This document shows positions 43,500 through 52,133 of a stretch of 64,000 nucleotides of DNA, piece after piece. Made by a program: the position numbers and the translations under genes. This stretch comes from Mycolicibacterium goodii. GTDB taxonomy: Bacteria; Actinomycetota; Actinomycetes; Mycobacteriales; Mycobacteriaceae. The stretch is from NCBI RefSeq assembly GCF_001187505.1, contig NZ_CP012150.1, positions 4,994,048-5,058,047 of the forward strand. Direction: 5' to 3'. Below the pieces are notes generated by a model. It was not told the DNA's origin and did no database searches. It saw only the letters and a program-made list of their open reading frames with translations. Position 1 is the first letter of the stretch, and each line of letters starts with the position of its first letter.

Positions 43500-44387
43500 G
43501 TGGGTCGTTCACCATCGCTCGCGCGTCGTTTCTACGACCGCCTCGAACCGGTACACGCCGTCATCTACTTCGCCCCGGAGAACCGCGCCGCCCTCGAAGC
43601 GTTCGGATTCCGTGGGTTCTGGATGACGTACTTCGCGACCCGGTCGGCCCCGCTGGGTCCGGTCGCCCCCGAGGTGGTCGCCTCGATGTTCTACAACTTC
43701 ACCCTCGAGCGCGTGGCCAGGACCCTGCCCGCGGCGTGGGATCTCGCGAGCCCGTCCACCGTGTTGAAGACGCGCACCGAGGCCGCGGTGACGGCGCTGC
43801 GCCGATCCGGCGTCGCCGACACCCCCGCCACGCGCACCGCAGCCGATCTCGCGGCCAGGGCCGCGTCGAACGCGTCGCTCGACGCACGTCCCTTGTACGC
43901 GGCAAACCGCGCACTCGACTGGCCGGATGAGCCCATCGCGAAGTTGTGGCACGCCGTCACCCTGTTGCGCGAGCACCGCGGCGACGGCCACGTCGCGGTG
44001 CTGGCCGCGGAAGGCATCAGTGGCCGCGAGTGCAATGTCCTGCACGCCGCCGCGGGCCGGGTGCCCGCCGAGATGATCAAGCGCAGCCGGGACTACGACG
44101 ACGAGCAGTGGGACTTCCACGTCGACGCGCTGCGCCGGCGCGGGTGGTTGGACGGCCAGGGCGCGCTGACCGAGGCCGGGTGTGCCGTCAAACGGCACGT
44201 CGAGGACCGCACCGACACGCTGGCCCTGTCGGCCCTCGACGTCCTCGGCGATGCCGAGGTGGAGTCGCTGTTCGCGACGCTCACGCCGATCACCCGGCTC
44301 GTGGTCGCCGCGGGCGACGTGCCCGCGGCCACGCCGATGGGACTCAACCGAGATGACCTCGACGACGACGGCGCGCACCTGGGGTAG
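43500..44387 (+). CDS. SCO6745-family protein
   Basis: The 295-residue protein matches a family of actinobacterial proteins named after SCO6745. It has an all-helical N-terminal part (YDRLEPVHAVIYFAPE) and a conserved middle with HAVTLLREHRGDGHVAVLAA. A winged-helix-like C-terminal part follows (SRDYDDEQWDFHVDALRRRGWLD). The HRGDGHVA motif is diagnostic. No biochemical role is established. GTG 43500 begins the protein. The upstream 190 bases hold no clear gene; a 25-codon open frame at 43324 lacks a ribosome site. Confidence 0.78.
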   Translation: MGRSPSLARRFYDRLEPVHAVIYFAPENRAALEAFGFRGFWMTYFATRSAPLGPVAPEVVASMFYNFTLERVARTLPAAWDLASPSTVLKTRTEAAVTALRRSGVADTPATRTAADLAARAASNASLDARPLYAANRALDWPDEPIAKLWHAVTLLREHRGDGHVAVLAAEGISGRECNVLHAAAGRVPAEMIKRSRDYDDEQWDFHVDALRRRGWLDGQGALTEAGCAVKRHVEDRTDTLALSALDVLGDAEVESLFATLTPITRLVVAAGDVPAATPMGLNRDDLDDDGAHLG

Positions 44388-44392
44388 GCGGG

Positions 44393-44719
44393 TCAGCGCG
44401 GCGCGTACATGATGAGCGCGACGCCCACCAGCGCCACCACGGCACCCGCGACGTCCCAGCGGTCGGGCCGGAAACCGTCGGCGACCACGCCCCATACGAG
44501 CGACCCGGCGATGAACACACCGCCGTACGCGGCCAACACCCGCCCGAAGTTCGCATCTGGTTGGAATGCGGCGACGAAACCGTAGGCACCGAGCGCGACC
44601 ACACCCGCACCCGCCCACAACCAACCGCGGTGCTCGCGCAACCCCTGCCACACCAGCCAGGCACCGCCGATCTCGAGCACCGCCGCGAGGACGAACAACA
44701 CGGCGGATTTGAGGACCAT
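44393..44719 (-). CDS. YnfA/UPF0060 family membrane protein
   Basis: The 108-residue protein has four hydrophobic helices. It shows the family signature: a start of [18 protein letters not shown], then [16 protein letters not shown] and [12 protein letters not shown]. It is a small multidrug resistance-like fold, similar to Rv2639c of M. tuberculosis. ATG 44719 is chosen; an upstream extension has no hydrophobic or conserved character. It is convergent with the SCO6745-family gene. A role in export has been proposed for the family, without proof for this protein. Confidence 0.88.
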   Translation of the reverse strand: MVLKSAVLFVLAAVLEIGGAWLVWQGLREHRGWLWAGAGVVALGAYGFVAAFQPDANFGRVLAAYGGVFIAGSLVWGVVADGFRPDRWDVAGAVVALVGVALIMYAPR

Positions 44720-44818
44720 CACCACCACAGGATGCCGTGCGCGTGTGCAGCTGCTGAACTCCGCACGGCGTGTCGGTGCGCACATGCACGCTCGCGGTGC
44801 CTCAGAAAAGTCAGTCGG

Positions 44819-45583
44819 TCAGGCAACGCCGAGGTAGGCCGTACGAATGCTCTCGTCCTGCAGCAACTCCCGCGCCGGACCGGTGCGGGTGATGTTGCCG
44901 GTCTCGAGGATGTAGGCCCGGTCGGAGCGGCTCAGGGCCTGCTGGGCGTTCTGCTCGACCAGCAGTACGGTCGTGCCCTGGGTGTTGATGTCGGCGATGA
45001 TCCGGAAGATCTGCGATATCACCATGGGCGCCAGACCCATCGACGGCTCGTCGAGCAGCAGGATCTTCGGGCGGGCCATGAGCGCACGGCCGATCGCGAG
45101 CATCTGCTGCTCCCCACCGGAAAGCGTGCCGCCGACCTGGTTGCGCCGCTCGGCGAGGCGCGGGAAGGTGTCGAACACCCAGTCGAGCCGTTCGGAGTGT
45201 TCGTGTCGCGACGGGAATTTCCGCCCGTAGCAACCCATTTCGAGGTTCTCCAGCACCGTCATGCCGGGGAAGACGCCGCGGCCCTCCGGTGCCTGGATCA
45301 GGCCCTCGGTGACCCGCCGGTGCGCCTTGACCCGGGAGATGTCCTGCCCGTCGAACCACACCGACCCCGACGTCAACGGCCGCAGACCCGAGATCGCACG
45401 CATGATCGTGGTCTTGCCCGCGCCGTTGGAGCCGAGCAACGTGACCAGTTCCCCCTCGTGCACGACGAGTGACACACCGTGCAGTGCACGGATTCTGCCG
45501 TAGTGCACGACCACGTCGCGCACCTCGAGGAGGACCTTGCGCGTCGACTCGGGCGACGGGGTGAACTCATCGGACTTCGTCAT
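44819..45583 (-). CDS. livF: Branched-chain amino acid ABC transporter ATP-binding protein LivF
   Basis: The 254-residue ATPase has Walker A GSNGAGKTT, the LivF-type Q-loop region LIQAPEGRGVFPGMTVLENL, signature LSGGEQQMLAIGRAL, Walker B LLLDEPSMGL and the H-loop VEQNAQQAL. ATG 45583 overlaps the end of livG by 17 bases. It is the last gene of the livKHMGF-type operon. The operon is complete and should import leucine, isoleucine, valine or related amino acids or amides. Confidence 0.92.
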   Translation of the reverse strand: MTKSDEFTPSPESTRKVLLEVRDVVVHYGRIRALHGVSLVVHEGELVTLLGSNGAGKTTIMRAISGLRPLTSGSVWFDGQDISRVKAHRRVTEGLIQAPEGRGVFPGMTVLENLEMGCYGRKFPSRHEHSERLDWVFDTFPRLAERRNQVGGTLSGGEQQMLAIGRALMARPKILLLDEPSMGLAPMVISQIFRIIADINTQGTTVLLVEQNAQQALSRSDRAYILETGNITRTGPARELLQDESIRTAYLGVA

Positions 45584-46421
45584 CAGGCACCCCCAGGTAG
45601 GCGGCGATCACCTTCGGATCCTCCCGGATCTGTGAGGGCAGACCGTCGGCGATCTTGCGGCCGAACTCCAGAACCACGATGCGGTCGGTGACCCCCATGA
45701 CCAGACGCATGTCATGTTCGATCAGCAACACCGTGTATCCGTCGTCGCGGATCTTGCGGATCAGGTCGATCAGCGCGGCCTTCTCACTCGGGTTGAACCC
45801 GGCCGCGGGTTCATCCAGGCACAGCAACTTGGGTTCGGTCGCCAGGGCGCGGGCGATCTCCAGACGACGCTGATCGCCGTACGAGAGGTTCTTGGCCTTC
45901 TCCTCGCCCCGGTGCGCGATCCCCACAAAGTGTAGTAATGCAGCCGATCTCTCGATCGCCGAACGCTCTTCGCGGTAGTGCCGCGGCGAGCGGAACAGCG
46001 CCCCCGGCACCGATGTGTGGTGCCTGGCGTCGGTGCCGACCATCACGTTCTCCAGCGCCGTCATCTCGCCGAACAACCGGATGTTCTGGAATGTCCTGGC
46101 GATGCCGCGCCGGGTGATCTGGTACCGCTTGATCCGGCCCAGCGGAGCGCCGTCGAAGGTCACCGACCCCGAACTGGGCCGGTAGACACCGGTGATCGCG
46201 TTGAAGCACGTCGTCTTGCCCGCACCGTTGGGCCCGATCAACCCGAGGATCTCACCGCGGCGAATGTTGAAGTTCACCGAGTCCAGCGCCACCAGCCCAC
46301 CGAACTTGACGGTCAGATCGTGTGTCTGCAGAAGGATCTCGCCCTCGGCGGCGTTTATCTCTCGGTGGACACCCGCGAGTTCCTCGATGACGTCCTCGGC
46401 GACCTGGGATGGCTCGGTCAT
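45567..46421 (-). CDS. livG: Branched-chain amino acid ABC transporter ATP-binding protein LivG
   Basis: The 284-residue ATPase has Walker A GPNGAGKTT, Q-loop TFQNIRLFGEMT, a signature LSYGDQRRLEIARAL (the LivG form), Walker B LCLDEPAAGFNPSE and IEHDMRLVM. A 40-residue acidic N-terminal extension precedes the fold. ATG 46421 overlaps the livM stop (ATGA). It pairs with LivF as the NBD heterodimer. Confidence 0.92.
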   Translation of the reverse strand: MTEPSQVAEDVIEELAGVHREINAAEGEILLQTHDLTVKFGGLVALDSVNFNIRRGEILGLIGPNGAGKTTCFNAITGVYRPSSGSVTFDGAPLGRIKRYQITRRGIARTFQNIRLFGEMTALENVMVGTDARHHTSVPGALFRSPRHYREERSAIERSAALLHFVGIAHRGEEKAKNLSYGDQRRLEIARALATEPKLLCLDEPAAGFNPSEKAALIDLIRKIRDDGYTVLLIEHDMRLVMGVTDRIVVLEFGRKIADGLPSQIREDPKVIAAYLGVPDDEVR

Positions 46422-47632
46422 GACGTGTGCTCCTTCACCGGGGTCGCGCGCAGCAGATCCCGTGCCGCCTTGCCGTACGTGAGCAGATGCTGACGCGCCG
46501 GGAACAGGCCCTGCGGACGGAAGATCATCAACACCACCAGGGCGATGCCGAAGAACAGGTACTTCAGATCGCCGAGGTTGATGCCGAGGAACTCCACCCC
46601 GAGCAGCCGGTTGGGCAGGTAGACGATGACGAACGCCCCGAAGATGACGCCGAGTTTGTTGCCCTGCCCGCCGAGCACCACGGCGCACAGGAACAGCATC
46701 GAGTTGATGATGTTGAACGTCTGCGGGGCCACGTACTGCACCTGGCCCGCGTACAACGCCCCGGACAGCCCGCCGATGGCCGCGCCGATCACGAACGCCC
46801 ACAACTTGAAGCGGAAGGTGTTGACGCCCATGACCTCGGCGGCGTCCTCGTCCTCCCGGATGGCCACCCAGGCGCGCCCGACCCGGCTGCGCTCGAGATT
46901 GCCGACCAGCAGCAGGATCCCGACGATCAGCGCCAGACCGAGCCAGAACCACCAGGTGCCGTAGTTGGCCACACCGGTCGAATTACCGCTGGAGAACACG
47001 CCGTTGGGCAGTTTGTCGCTCTCCCCCACCCGCGGGTACGCCACCTGGTTGAGGCCGCGCGCACCGTTGGTGATGTCGGACAGGTTGTCCGCCAACAGCC
47101 GGATGATCTCGCCGAAACCGAGCGTGACGATCGCCAGGTAGTCACCGCGCAACCGCAGCGTCGGGGTGCCGAGCACCAGGCCGGCGATCGCGGTGATCGC
47201 CATCGCCAGTGGTACACAGGCCAACCAGGCCCAGTCGCTGCTGAGGAACTTGTCGACGCCGACCATGTTCCACGGGCTCGACGGGCTGGTCAGCAGCGCG
47301 ACCGTGTAGGCGCCGACGGCGTAGAAACCGACGTAGCCCAGATCGAGCAGGCCGGCCTGGCCGACGACGACGTTGAGGCCGATCGCGATGATCGCGACCA
47401 TCGCAAACTGCGCCATGGTGCCGCCGAAGCTGATGCCGGGAGTGTTGAGGAAGCCCGGGGTGAACAACGGCAGCAGGGCCAACAACCCGAACCCGACCAC
47501 CCCGGCGGCCCACTTGGCCACGCGCGGCAGCGTCGACCACTGCTCGCGGATGATGTCACCGGGTGCCAGCAGGCTCCTGGTGAGCGTGCCGGTGTGCTCC
47601 CCCGAATTCGGCTCTGTGTGCTGATCGCTCAT
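46418..47632 (-). CDS. livM: Branched-chain amino acid ABC transporter permease LivM
   Basis: The 404-residue permease has a 40-residue cytoplasmic N-terminus and about ten hydrophobic helices. Conserved LivM features are GLNVVVGQAGLLDLGYVGFYAVGAY, DYLAIVTLGFGEIIR and GRAWVAIREDEDAAEVMGVN (the ATPase-contacting loop). ATG 47632 overlaps the livH stop by four bases, and its own stop overlaps livG. It forms the channel with LivH. Confidence 0.92.
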   Translation of the reverse strand: MSDQHTEPNSGEHTGTLTRSLLAPGDIIREQWSTLPRVAKWAAGVVGFGLLALLPLFTPGFLNTPGISFGGTMAQFAMVAIIAIGLNVVVGQAGLLDLGYVGFYAVGAYTVALLTSPSSPWNMVGVDKFLSSDWAWLACVPLAMAITAIAGLVLGTPTLRLRGDYLAIVTLGFGEIIRLLADNLSDITNGARGLNQVAYPRVGESDKLPNGVFSSGNSTGVANYGTWWFWLGLALIVGILLLVGNLERSRVGRAWVAIREDEDAAEVMGVNTFRFKLWAFVIGAAIGGLSGALYAGQVQYVAPQTFNIINSMLFLCAVVLGGQGNKLGVIFGAFVIVYLPNRLLGVEFLGINLGDLKYLFFGIALVVLMIFRPQGLFPARQHLLTYGKAARDLLRATPVKEHTS

Positions 47633-48666
47633 ACTCGCGCCTTCCCCAGGCTCTCACCGAGTATTCCGGTCGGCCGGAACAACAAGACCAGAACGAGCAG
47701 GACGAACGCGACGACGTCGCGCCACTGGGTGCCGAACACCGCCTGCCCGTAGTTCTCCATGATGCCGAGCAGCAGGCCACCCAGCAGCGCACCGCGCAGG
47801 TTGCCGATACCGCCGAGCACGGCCGCGGAGAACGCCTTGATGCCGAGCAGGAAACCACCCGAGTAGATGATGCCCTGCGGCACCTTGAGCGTGTAGAGCA
47901 GCGCCGCCGCACCGGCGAGCAGACCGCCGATGAGGAACGTCGTCATGATGATGCGCTCCCGGGACACGCCCATCAGGGTTGCCGTGGTGGGATCCTGTGC
48001 CACCGCGCGGATCCCGCGGCCGAACTTGGTGCGGTTGAGCGCGATGTCGGTGAGCAGCGCGAGGATGAGCGCCGCGACGACGATCACCAGCGTCACGTTG
48101 GACACCGTCGCGCCGAACACCGTGAACTGGGCCTTGGGCTGCACCAGGGTGATCGGCTGCTGCGCGTTGCTGCCGCCGTAGCCCTTCAACAGCTCGGGCA
48201 GGACGAAGTGCACGAATTCCTGCAGCACGAACGACATGCCGATGGCGGTGATCAGGAAGGTCAGTGAGCGGGCGTTGCGTCTTCGCAGCGGCCGGTAGGC
48301 GATGAACTCCAGGCCCACCGCCGCCGATCCGGAGACCAGCATGGCGAACAGCATCGCGATGCCGAGGTACAGGATGGTCAGCCCGATGCCCTTGTTGTAG
48401 GCGTTGCCGCTCGGAGTGAAGCCGAGGATCACATCGAGGCAGAAGTACGCGCCGAACATGCCGAGCATGAAGATCTCGGAGTGGGCGAAGTTGATCAGCC
48501 GCAGCACGCCGAACACCAGCGTGTAGCCGACGGCCACCAGCGCGTAGATCGCGCCCCACGAGAGGCCGTCGATCGTCAACTGCCAGAACCCGCTGCGCAG
48601 CCCGTCGAGGTTGAAATTGATGTTGTCGGCCAGGCAGATGTACTGGTCGACGCACTGGTGGATCAT
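47629..48666 (-). CDS. livH: Branched-chain amino acid ABC transporter permease LivH
   Basis: The 345-residue permease has about eight helices and the LivH landmarks GLSWGAIYALVAVGYTLVFG and NFAHSEIFMLG, the cytoplasmic loop RGIRAVAQDPTTATLMGVSRE and GGIGNLRGALLGG. It is somewhat longer than the usual 290-310 residues owing to an insertion near residue 80-100 and a Cys-containing start. ATG 48666 lies 78 bases after the binding-protein stop, with a strong hairpin between them. Confidence 0.9.
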   Translation of the reverse strand: MIHQCVDQYICLADNINFNLDGLRSGFWQLTIDGLSWGAIYALVAVGYTLVFGVLRLINFAHSEIFMLGMFGAYFCLDVILGFTPSGNAYNKGIGLTILYLGIAMLFAMLVSGSAAVGLEFIAYRPLRRRNARSLTFLITAIGMSFVLQEFVHFVLPELLKGYGGSNAQQPITLVQPKAQFTVFGATVSNVTLVIVVAALILALLTDIALNRTKFGRGIRAVAQDPTTATLMGVSRERIIMTTFLIGGLLAGAAALLYTLKVPQGIIYSGGFLLGIKAFSAAVLGGIGNLRGALLGGLLLGIMENYGQAVFGTQWRDVVAFVLLVLVLLFRPTGILGESLGKARV

Positions 48667-48698
48667 CCGGTGGCGGCTTCCTGATGAGTGGGGGGTAG

Positions 48699-48735
48699 CG
48701 AAACGCGCCCGGGGAGCGGCCCCGGACGCGTTTCG
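48699..48735 (-). terminator. Intercistronic hairpin between the Liv binding protein and livH
   Basis: A 16-bp stem with one mismatch (arms 48699-48714 and 48720-48735, beginning CGAAACGCG) closes a five-base loop directly after the binding-protein stop. Such hairpins reduce read-through or protect the upstream message, so that more binding protein than permease is made. Confidence 0.65.
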
Positions 48736-48744
48736 ACAAACGGA

Positions 48745-49956
48745 CTACTGGACGTCGTACATCCAGATCAGGGTGGTGGTCAGCTCGCCCTTGTCGGTCC
48801 ACTGGTACTTACGGGCCACACCCTGGCCCTCGTAGTTGCGGACGAAGTTGAGCAGATCGGCGCGTGTGATGGCGCCGGAGTCGATGCCCTTCAGCAGGAT
48901 CGTGCCCAGGTCGTAGCCCTCGGTGCTGTAGGTGCCGGGCTCCTGACCGAACTTCTTGGTGTACTCGTCGGCGAACTCGGTCGTGGCCGGGCCGCACGGG
49001 CAGGACAGCAGCGAACCCTTCGAGGCCTCGCCGGCCTGCTTGACGAACTCTGGATCCTTCGTGCCGTCGGCGCTGACGAACGTCGCGGCGACGCCGCCGT
49101 CCTTGAGCTGCTGCACGAACGGGGCGGCCTCGGAGTAGTAGCCGCTGTAGAACACCGAATCCGGCACGGCGCCCTTGATCTGGGTGACCGCGGCGGAGAA
49201 GTCCTTGTCGCCCTTCTTCACCGAGATGTTGCAGGCGGGATCGGCGACCGGGCCGAGCGTCGTGCGCACCGCCTCGGCGAGGCCCAGCCCGTAGTCGGTG
49301 CTGTCGTCGACCACGCAGACCTTCTTGTTGCCGAGGGTGTTCTTGAGGTAGTTGGCCACCGAGGGGCCCTGCACGCCGTCATTCGCCAGGCCGCGGAAGA
49401 AGGTGCGCCAACCGTTCTCGCTCAGCTGCACGTTGGTGGCCGACGCGGTGGTGGCCACGAGCCCGGCCTGGTTGAACACGTCGCCGGTGGCCTTGGTCTC
49501 GCCCGAGAACGCCGGGCCGACCACGCCGATGATGAACGGCTCGTCGACGATCTGCGGTGCGACACCGGTCGCCTTCTGCGGATCACCTTCGGTGTCAAAG
49601 GCTTTCAGCTGAACCTGGCACTGGGCGTTGGCCGCGTTGTGCTTGTCGATCGCCAGCTGCACGCCGTTCTTGATGTTGATGCCCAGCGCGGCGTCCGGGC
49701 CGTTGAGCGCACCCATCATCGCGATCATCACCGGCGGGCACACGGCGTTGCCGTCGCCTGCGGGATCGGCGGGGGCGGCGTCGCCCTCGCTCTTCACCTC
49801 GGCCCCGTTCTCGTCGATCTGAACCTTCTCGACGATCTTCAGATTGGTCTGGGCTGCTTCCTCTTCTGGCGTCGACTGATTACAGCCGGCAATCGCCAGC
49901 GCAACCACTCCCGCGCTACCGAGAGCAAATGCCTTTCGTGCCACGCGACCGCGCAC
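48745..49956 (-). CDS. livK: Branched-chain amino acid ABC transporter substrate-binding lipoprotein
   Basis: The 403-residue protein has a basic start, a hydrophobic signal and a lipobox LAIAGC (Cys about residue 25). The mature protein is a type 1 periplasmic-binding fold (Leu/Ile/Val-binding or amide-binding): MMGALNGPDAALGINIKNG, VVGPAFSGETKATGDVF, VCVVDDSTDYGLGLAEAV and STEGYDLGTILL. GTG 49956 has GGAGG seven bases upstream. The N-terminal extension up to residue 75 is acidic and probably a flexible tether. It is the first gene of the operon. Confidence 0.92.
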   Translation of the reverse strand: MRGRVARKAFALGSAGVVALAIAGCNQSTPEEEAAQTNLKIVEKVQIDENGAEVKSEGDAAPADPAGDGNAVCPPVMIAMMGALNGPDAALGINIKNGVQLAIDKHNAANAQCQVQLKAFDTEGDPQKATGVAPQIVDEPFIIGVVGPAFSGETKATGDVFNQAGLVATTASATNVQLSENGWRTFFRGLANDGVQGPSVANYLKNTLGNKKVCVVDDSTDYGLGLAEAVRTTLGPVADPACNISVKKGDKDFSAAVTQIKGAVPDSVFYSGYYSEAAPFVQQLKDGGVAATFVSADGTKDPEFVKQAGEASKGSLLSCPCGPATTEFADEYTKKFGQEPGTYSTEGYDLGTILLKGIDSGAITRADLLNFVRNYEGQGVARKYQWTDKGELTTTLIWMYDVQ

Positions 49957-50182
49957 GCTTCACCTCCGGGTCAAAGTTGTCAGCGACGCCGTTGGCGAGA
50001 CCCGGATTCCGGGACGCCGCCGACGTTCCGCGTAGAACATAGCCAACCACCGGCCTCGGTGCGCGGTGTTGAAAAATGCTATTTCCGGCGCGTCGTAGGT
50101 GGCCTCGTAAAAAACCCGGACAAAACCGCGGAAAGAAACGGAAAACAGCAGCGGTCAGGAGGCCGACGAAACGAACTGTTAA

Positions 50183-50198
50183 CCGCGCCGAAGCGCGG
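50183..50198 (-). terminator. Terminator of pdtaR
   Basis: Directly after the pdtaR stop on the minus strand, CCGCGC-TTCG-GCGCGG forms a six-pair stem with a UUCG tetraloop and is followed by TTAACAGTTCGTTTC. It should separate pdtaR from the Liv operon. Bases 49957-50182 hold the Liv promoter and no gene. Confidence 0.7.
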
Positions 50199-50825
50199 TC
50201 ACTGCTCGGATGCGGGGGCCTGATCGGTGTCGTCGAGGGTTTCCAGCACCACCTCGGCGACCCGTTTCATGGTCGTGCGCCGATCCATCGCGGCCCGCTG
50301 GATCCACTTGAAAGCCTCGGGTTCGGTCATCTTGTGCTTGGTCTGCAGCAAACCCTTGGCCCGCTCGACGAGCTTGCGGGTCTCCAGGCGCTCCGACAGC
50401 GTCGCCACCTCGGTCTCCAGCGCGCTCAGTTCGGCGAACCGGCTGACGGCGACCTCGATGGCCGGCACCAGGTCGTTGATGCTGAACGGTTTCACCAGAT
50501 AGGCCATGGCGCCGGCGTCCCTGGCCCGCTCGACCAGTTCTCGCTGGCTGAAGGCGGTCAGGATCACGATGGGCGCGATGCGTTTGCTCGCGATCTCGGA
50601 GGCCGCGTCGATCCCGTCGCGCCGCGGCATCTTGACGTCCATGATCACCAGATCCGGCCGCAGGCCCTCGGCCAACTCGACGGCCTCCTGCCCGTCTCCG
50701 GCCTCTCCGACCACCTCGTATCCTTCCTCGCGCAACATCTCGGCAAGGTCGAGGCGGATGAGGGCCTCGTCCTCGGCGATGAGAACGCGGCGTGGTCTGT
50801 CAGCGTCAGTCGTTGACCCGGTCAT
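50199..50825 (-). CDS. pdtaR: ANTAR-domain response regulator PdtaR
   Basis: The 208-residue protein has a receiver domain with acidic pocket EDE, phospho-acceptor Asp in VIMDVKMPRRDG (about residue 65), Thr in LTAF and Lys in LVKPF. The C-terminal ANTAR domain (LETRKLVERAKGLLQTKHKM, then EAFKWIQRAAMDRRTTMKRV) binds dihexaloop RNAs to prevent transcription termination. It corresponds to Rv1626, the partner of the sensor kinase PdtaS, which is encoded elsewhere. ATG 50825 starts the protein. A UUCG-loop terminator follows. It is divergent from a tRNA gene. Confidence 0.93.
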   Translation of the reverse strand: MTGSTTDADRPRRVLIAEDEALIRLDLAEMLREEGYEVVGEAGDGQEAVELAEGLRPDLVIMDVKMPRRDGIDAASEIASKRIAPIVILTAFSQRELVERARDAGAMAYLVKPFSINDLVPAIEVAVSRFAELSALETEVATLSERLETRKLVERAKGLLQTKHKMTEPEAFKWIQRAAMDRRTTMKRVAEVVLETLDDTDQAPASEQ

Positions 50826-50910
50826 GCCAACATTGTGTCGTGACAGCCGATGATCAGCGACTGCGGGGCATCATCTATGGTGGTATCCCGCAGGGCCGCA
50901 ACGGCGGCAC

Positions 50911-50987
50911 GCCCTCGTATCCCAACTGGCAGAGGAAACGGATTCAAAACCCGTACAGTGTGAGTTCGAATCTCACCGAGGGCACCA
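50911..50987 (+). tRNA. leuV: tRNA-Leu (anticodon CAA), short variable loop
   Basis: The acceptor stem GCCCTCG (50911-50917) pairs with CGAGGGC (50977-50983), followed by ACCA. The T arm is GTGAG-TTCGAAT-CTCAC (50960-50976). The anticodon loop is TTCAAAA (50943-50949), giving CAA, which reads UUG. The anticodon stem ACGGA/CCCGT has an A-C mismatch next to the loop. The variable loop is only five bases (ACAGT), whereas bacterial tRNA-Leu normally has a long variable arm. CCA is encoded and the discriminator base is A, as in tRNA-Leu. The M. tuberculosis leuV gene occupies the same place beside pdtaR (recalled). Confidence 0.8.
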
Positions 50988-51064
50988 CAACGTCCAGGTC
51001 ACGCACGTTTCGCGAGGTTTCGCGCTTGGATTCGATGCCGTCGTCGCCCGCGTGGCCGACCGCC

Positions 51065-51116
51065 AGATTGCACTGAGGGACAGATCCCGCGTGGGATCTG
51101 TCCCTCAGTGCAATCT
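51065..51116. terminator. Perfect 24-bp inverted repeat with a 4-base loop
   Basis: Arms at 51065-51088 and 51093-51116 are exact inverted copies (starting AGATTGCACTGAGGG) around GCGT. It lies between the tRNA gene and the convergent Pro-rich protein gene, so it probably terminates both. It lacks a U tract. Its length and perfection are unusual for a plain terminator. Confidence 0.65.
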
Positions 51117-51146
51117 CGGTGTGAAATCGGGCGCGTCGCCTCCCGA

Positions 51147-52133
51147 TCACGGCATGAAGCGCGCGATCTGCGGCGGCGGCAGGGCCTGCGCGGCGCGGGC
51201 CTGCCGGACCCCGAGCGCGCCGCCGGCCGCGGTGAGCACTACGAGTCCGGCGATGCCCGGCAACACCGTCACGAGCAGATCCACCGTGTTGGCGGTGCGC
51301 AGATAGTCCGCGTAGCCCACCCGGAAGGACTCCGGGATCGCGTCGGGCGCCGGCGCGGAAGGCGCGGGCGCGTTCGCCGACGGCGCGCTGACGACGGGAG
51401 CGTTCGGCGCGACCGGGGCCGCCGGTGCGCCGCCACCCGGCGCCGGCGCCGCAGGCGGCGGGACGACGACCGGCGCGAGCGGAACCGGGGGCACCACGAC
51501 GGGAACGGGCGCCGCCGGGGCGACGGGTGCCGCGGGCGCGGCAGGTGCCGAAGGCGTCACCGCCGCAGGCGGATTCGCGCGGATGACCACACTGCGACTG
51601 CTGGGCGCGGTCGGCACCGGCACGAGGTTGGGAGCGCGGCCCGTGCGCCCGCTCGGGGGTAGGCCGCTCACACCGTTGCCGCCTCCGCCCGCGACCACCG
51701 CAGGCGGCGTGATGCGCACGCCCGTGATCGCGGAATCGGTGTCGACCGATCCCGCGGACCGGTTCGCCGTCGCCGCCTGGTCGTCGCGGGACGACGCCTG
51801 CCCCGACTGCCGACCGTTCGAGGTGTCGGCATCCGGACGATCGGGCCGACCCGGTTCAGCCGGTCCGCGGTCGGGCCGCGACCCGAATCCGGGCCGGCGG
51901 TTGTCCCGGTCGCCGGGGCGGGAGGCCCTGTTGCTGCCGCCGTTCTGCTGGCCGCTGACGGTGGCACCGCGGTCGGCGTGTCTTTTCTTCTTCTTGTGGT
52001 CCTTGTGGTCGAAGATGTCGAGGATTCCGCCGATGCCGAAAAGGTCGGCCGACGCGACCGCCGTACCAGCCATGCCGGGCCCGGCAACCATTGCGCTGCA
52101 CGCGATCGCACAGCTGATCGCCGTCGTGCGCAT
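51147..52133 (-). CDS. Secreted Pro/Ala-rich protein with C-terminal membrane helix
   Basis: The 328-residue protein has a signal peptide (about residues 1-29, ending AVASA), a lysine-rich segment (HKKKKRH), and a charged disordered region. A long Pro/Ala/Val-rich stretch follows (about residues 195-270), then a hydrophobic helix near residues 285-310 and a short cytoplasmic tail. This suggests a cell-wall-spanning protein anchored in the membrane. ATG 52133 is used; TTG 52154 with a GGGGGA site is an alternative. No domain is recognised. It is divergent from the cyclase gene. Confidence 0.65.
   Translation of the reverse strand: MRTTAISCAIACSAMVAGPGMAGTAVASADLFGIGGILDIFDHKDHKKKKRHADRGATVSGQQNGGSNRASRPGDRDNRRPGFGSRPDRGPAEPGRPDRPDADTSNGRQSGQASSRDDQAATANRSAGSVDTDSAITGVRITPPAVVAGGGGNGVSGLPPSGRTGRAPNLVPVPTAPSSRSVVIRANPPAAVTPSAPAAPAAPVAPAAPVPVVVPPVPLAPVVVPPPAAPAPGGGAPAAPVAPNAPVVSAPSANAPAPSAPAPDAIPESFRVGYADYLRTANTVDLLVTVLPGIAGLVVLTAAGGALGVRQARAAQALPPPQIARFMP

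Noticed and set aside
46427..47752. 441-codon plus-strand frame opposite livM
   Set aside because: Gln/Asp/His/Arg-rich shadow of a hydrophobic membrane protein gene.
50911..51116. Integrated element attachment site at the tRNA gene
   Set aside because: No integrase and no second copy of the tRNA 3' end is seen downstream; the inverted repeat is not a duplicated tRNA part.
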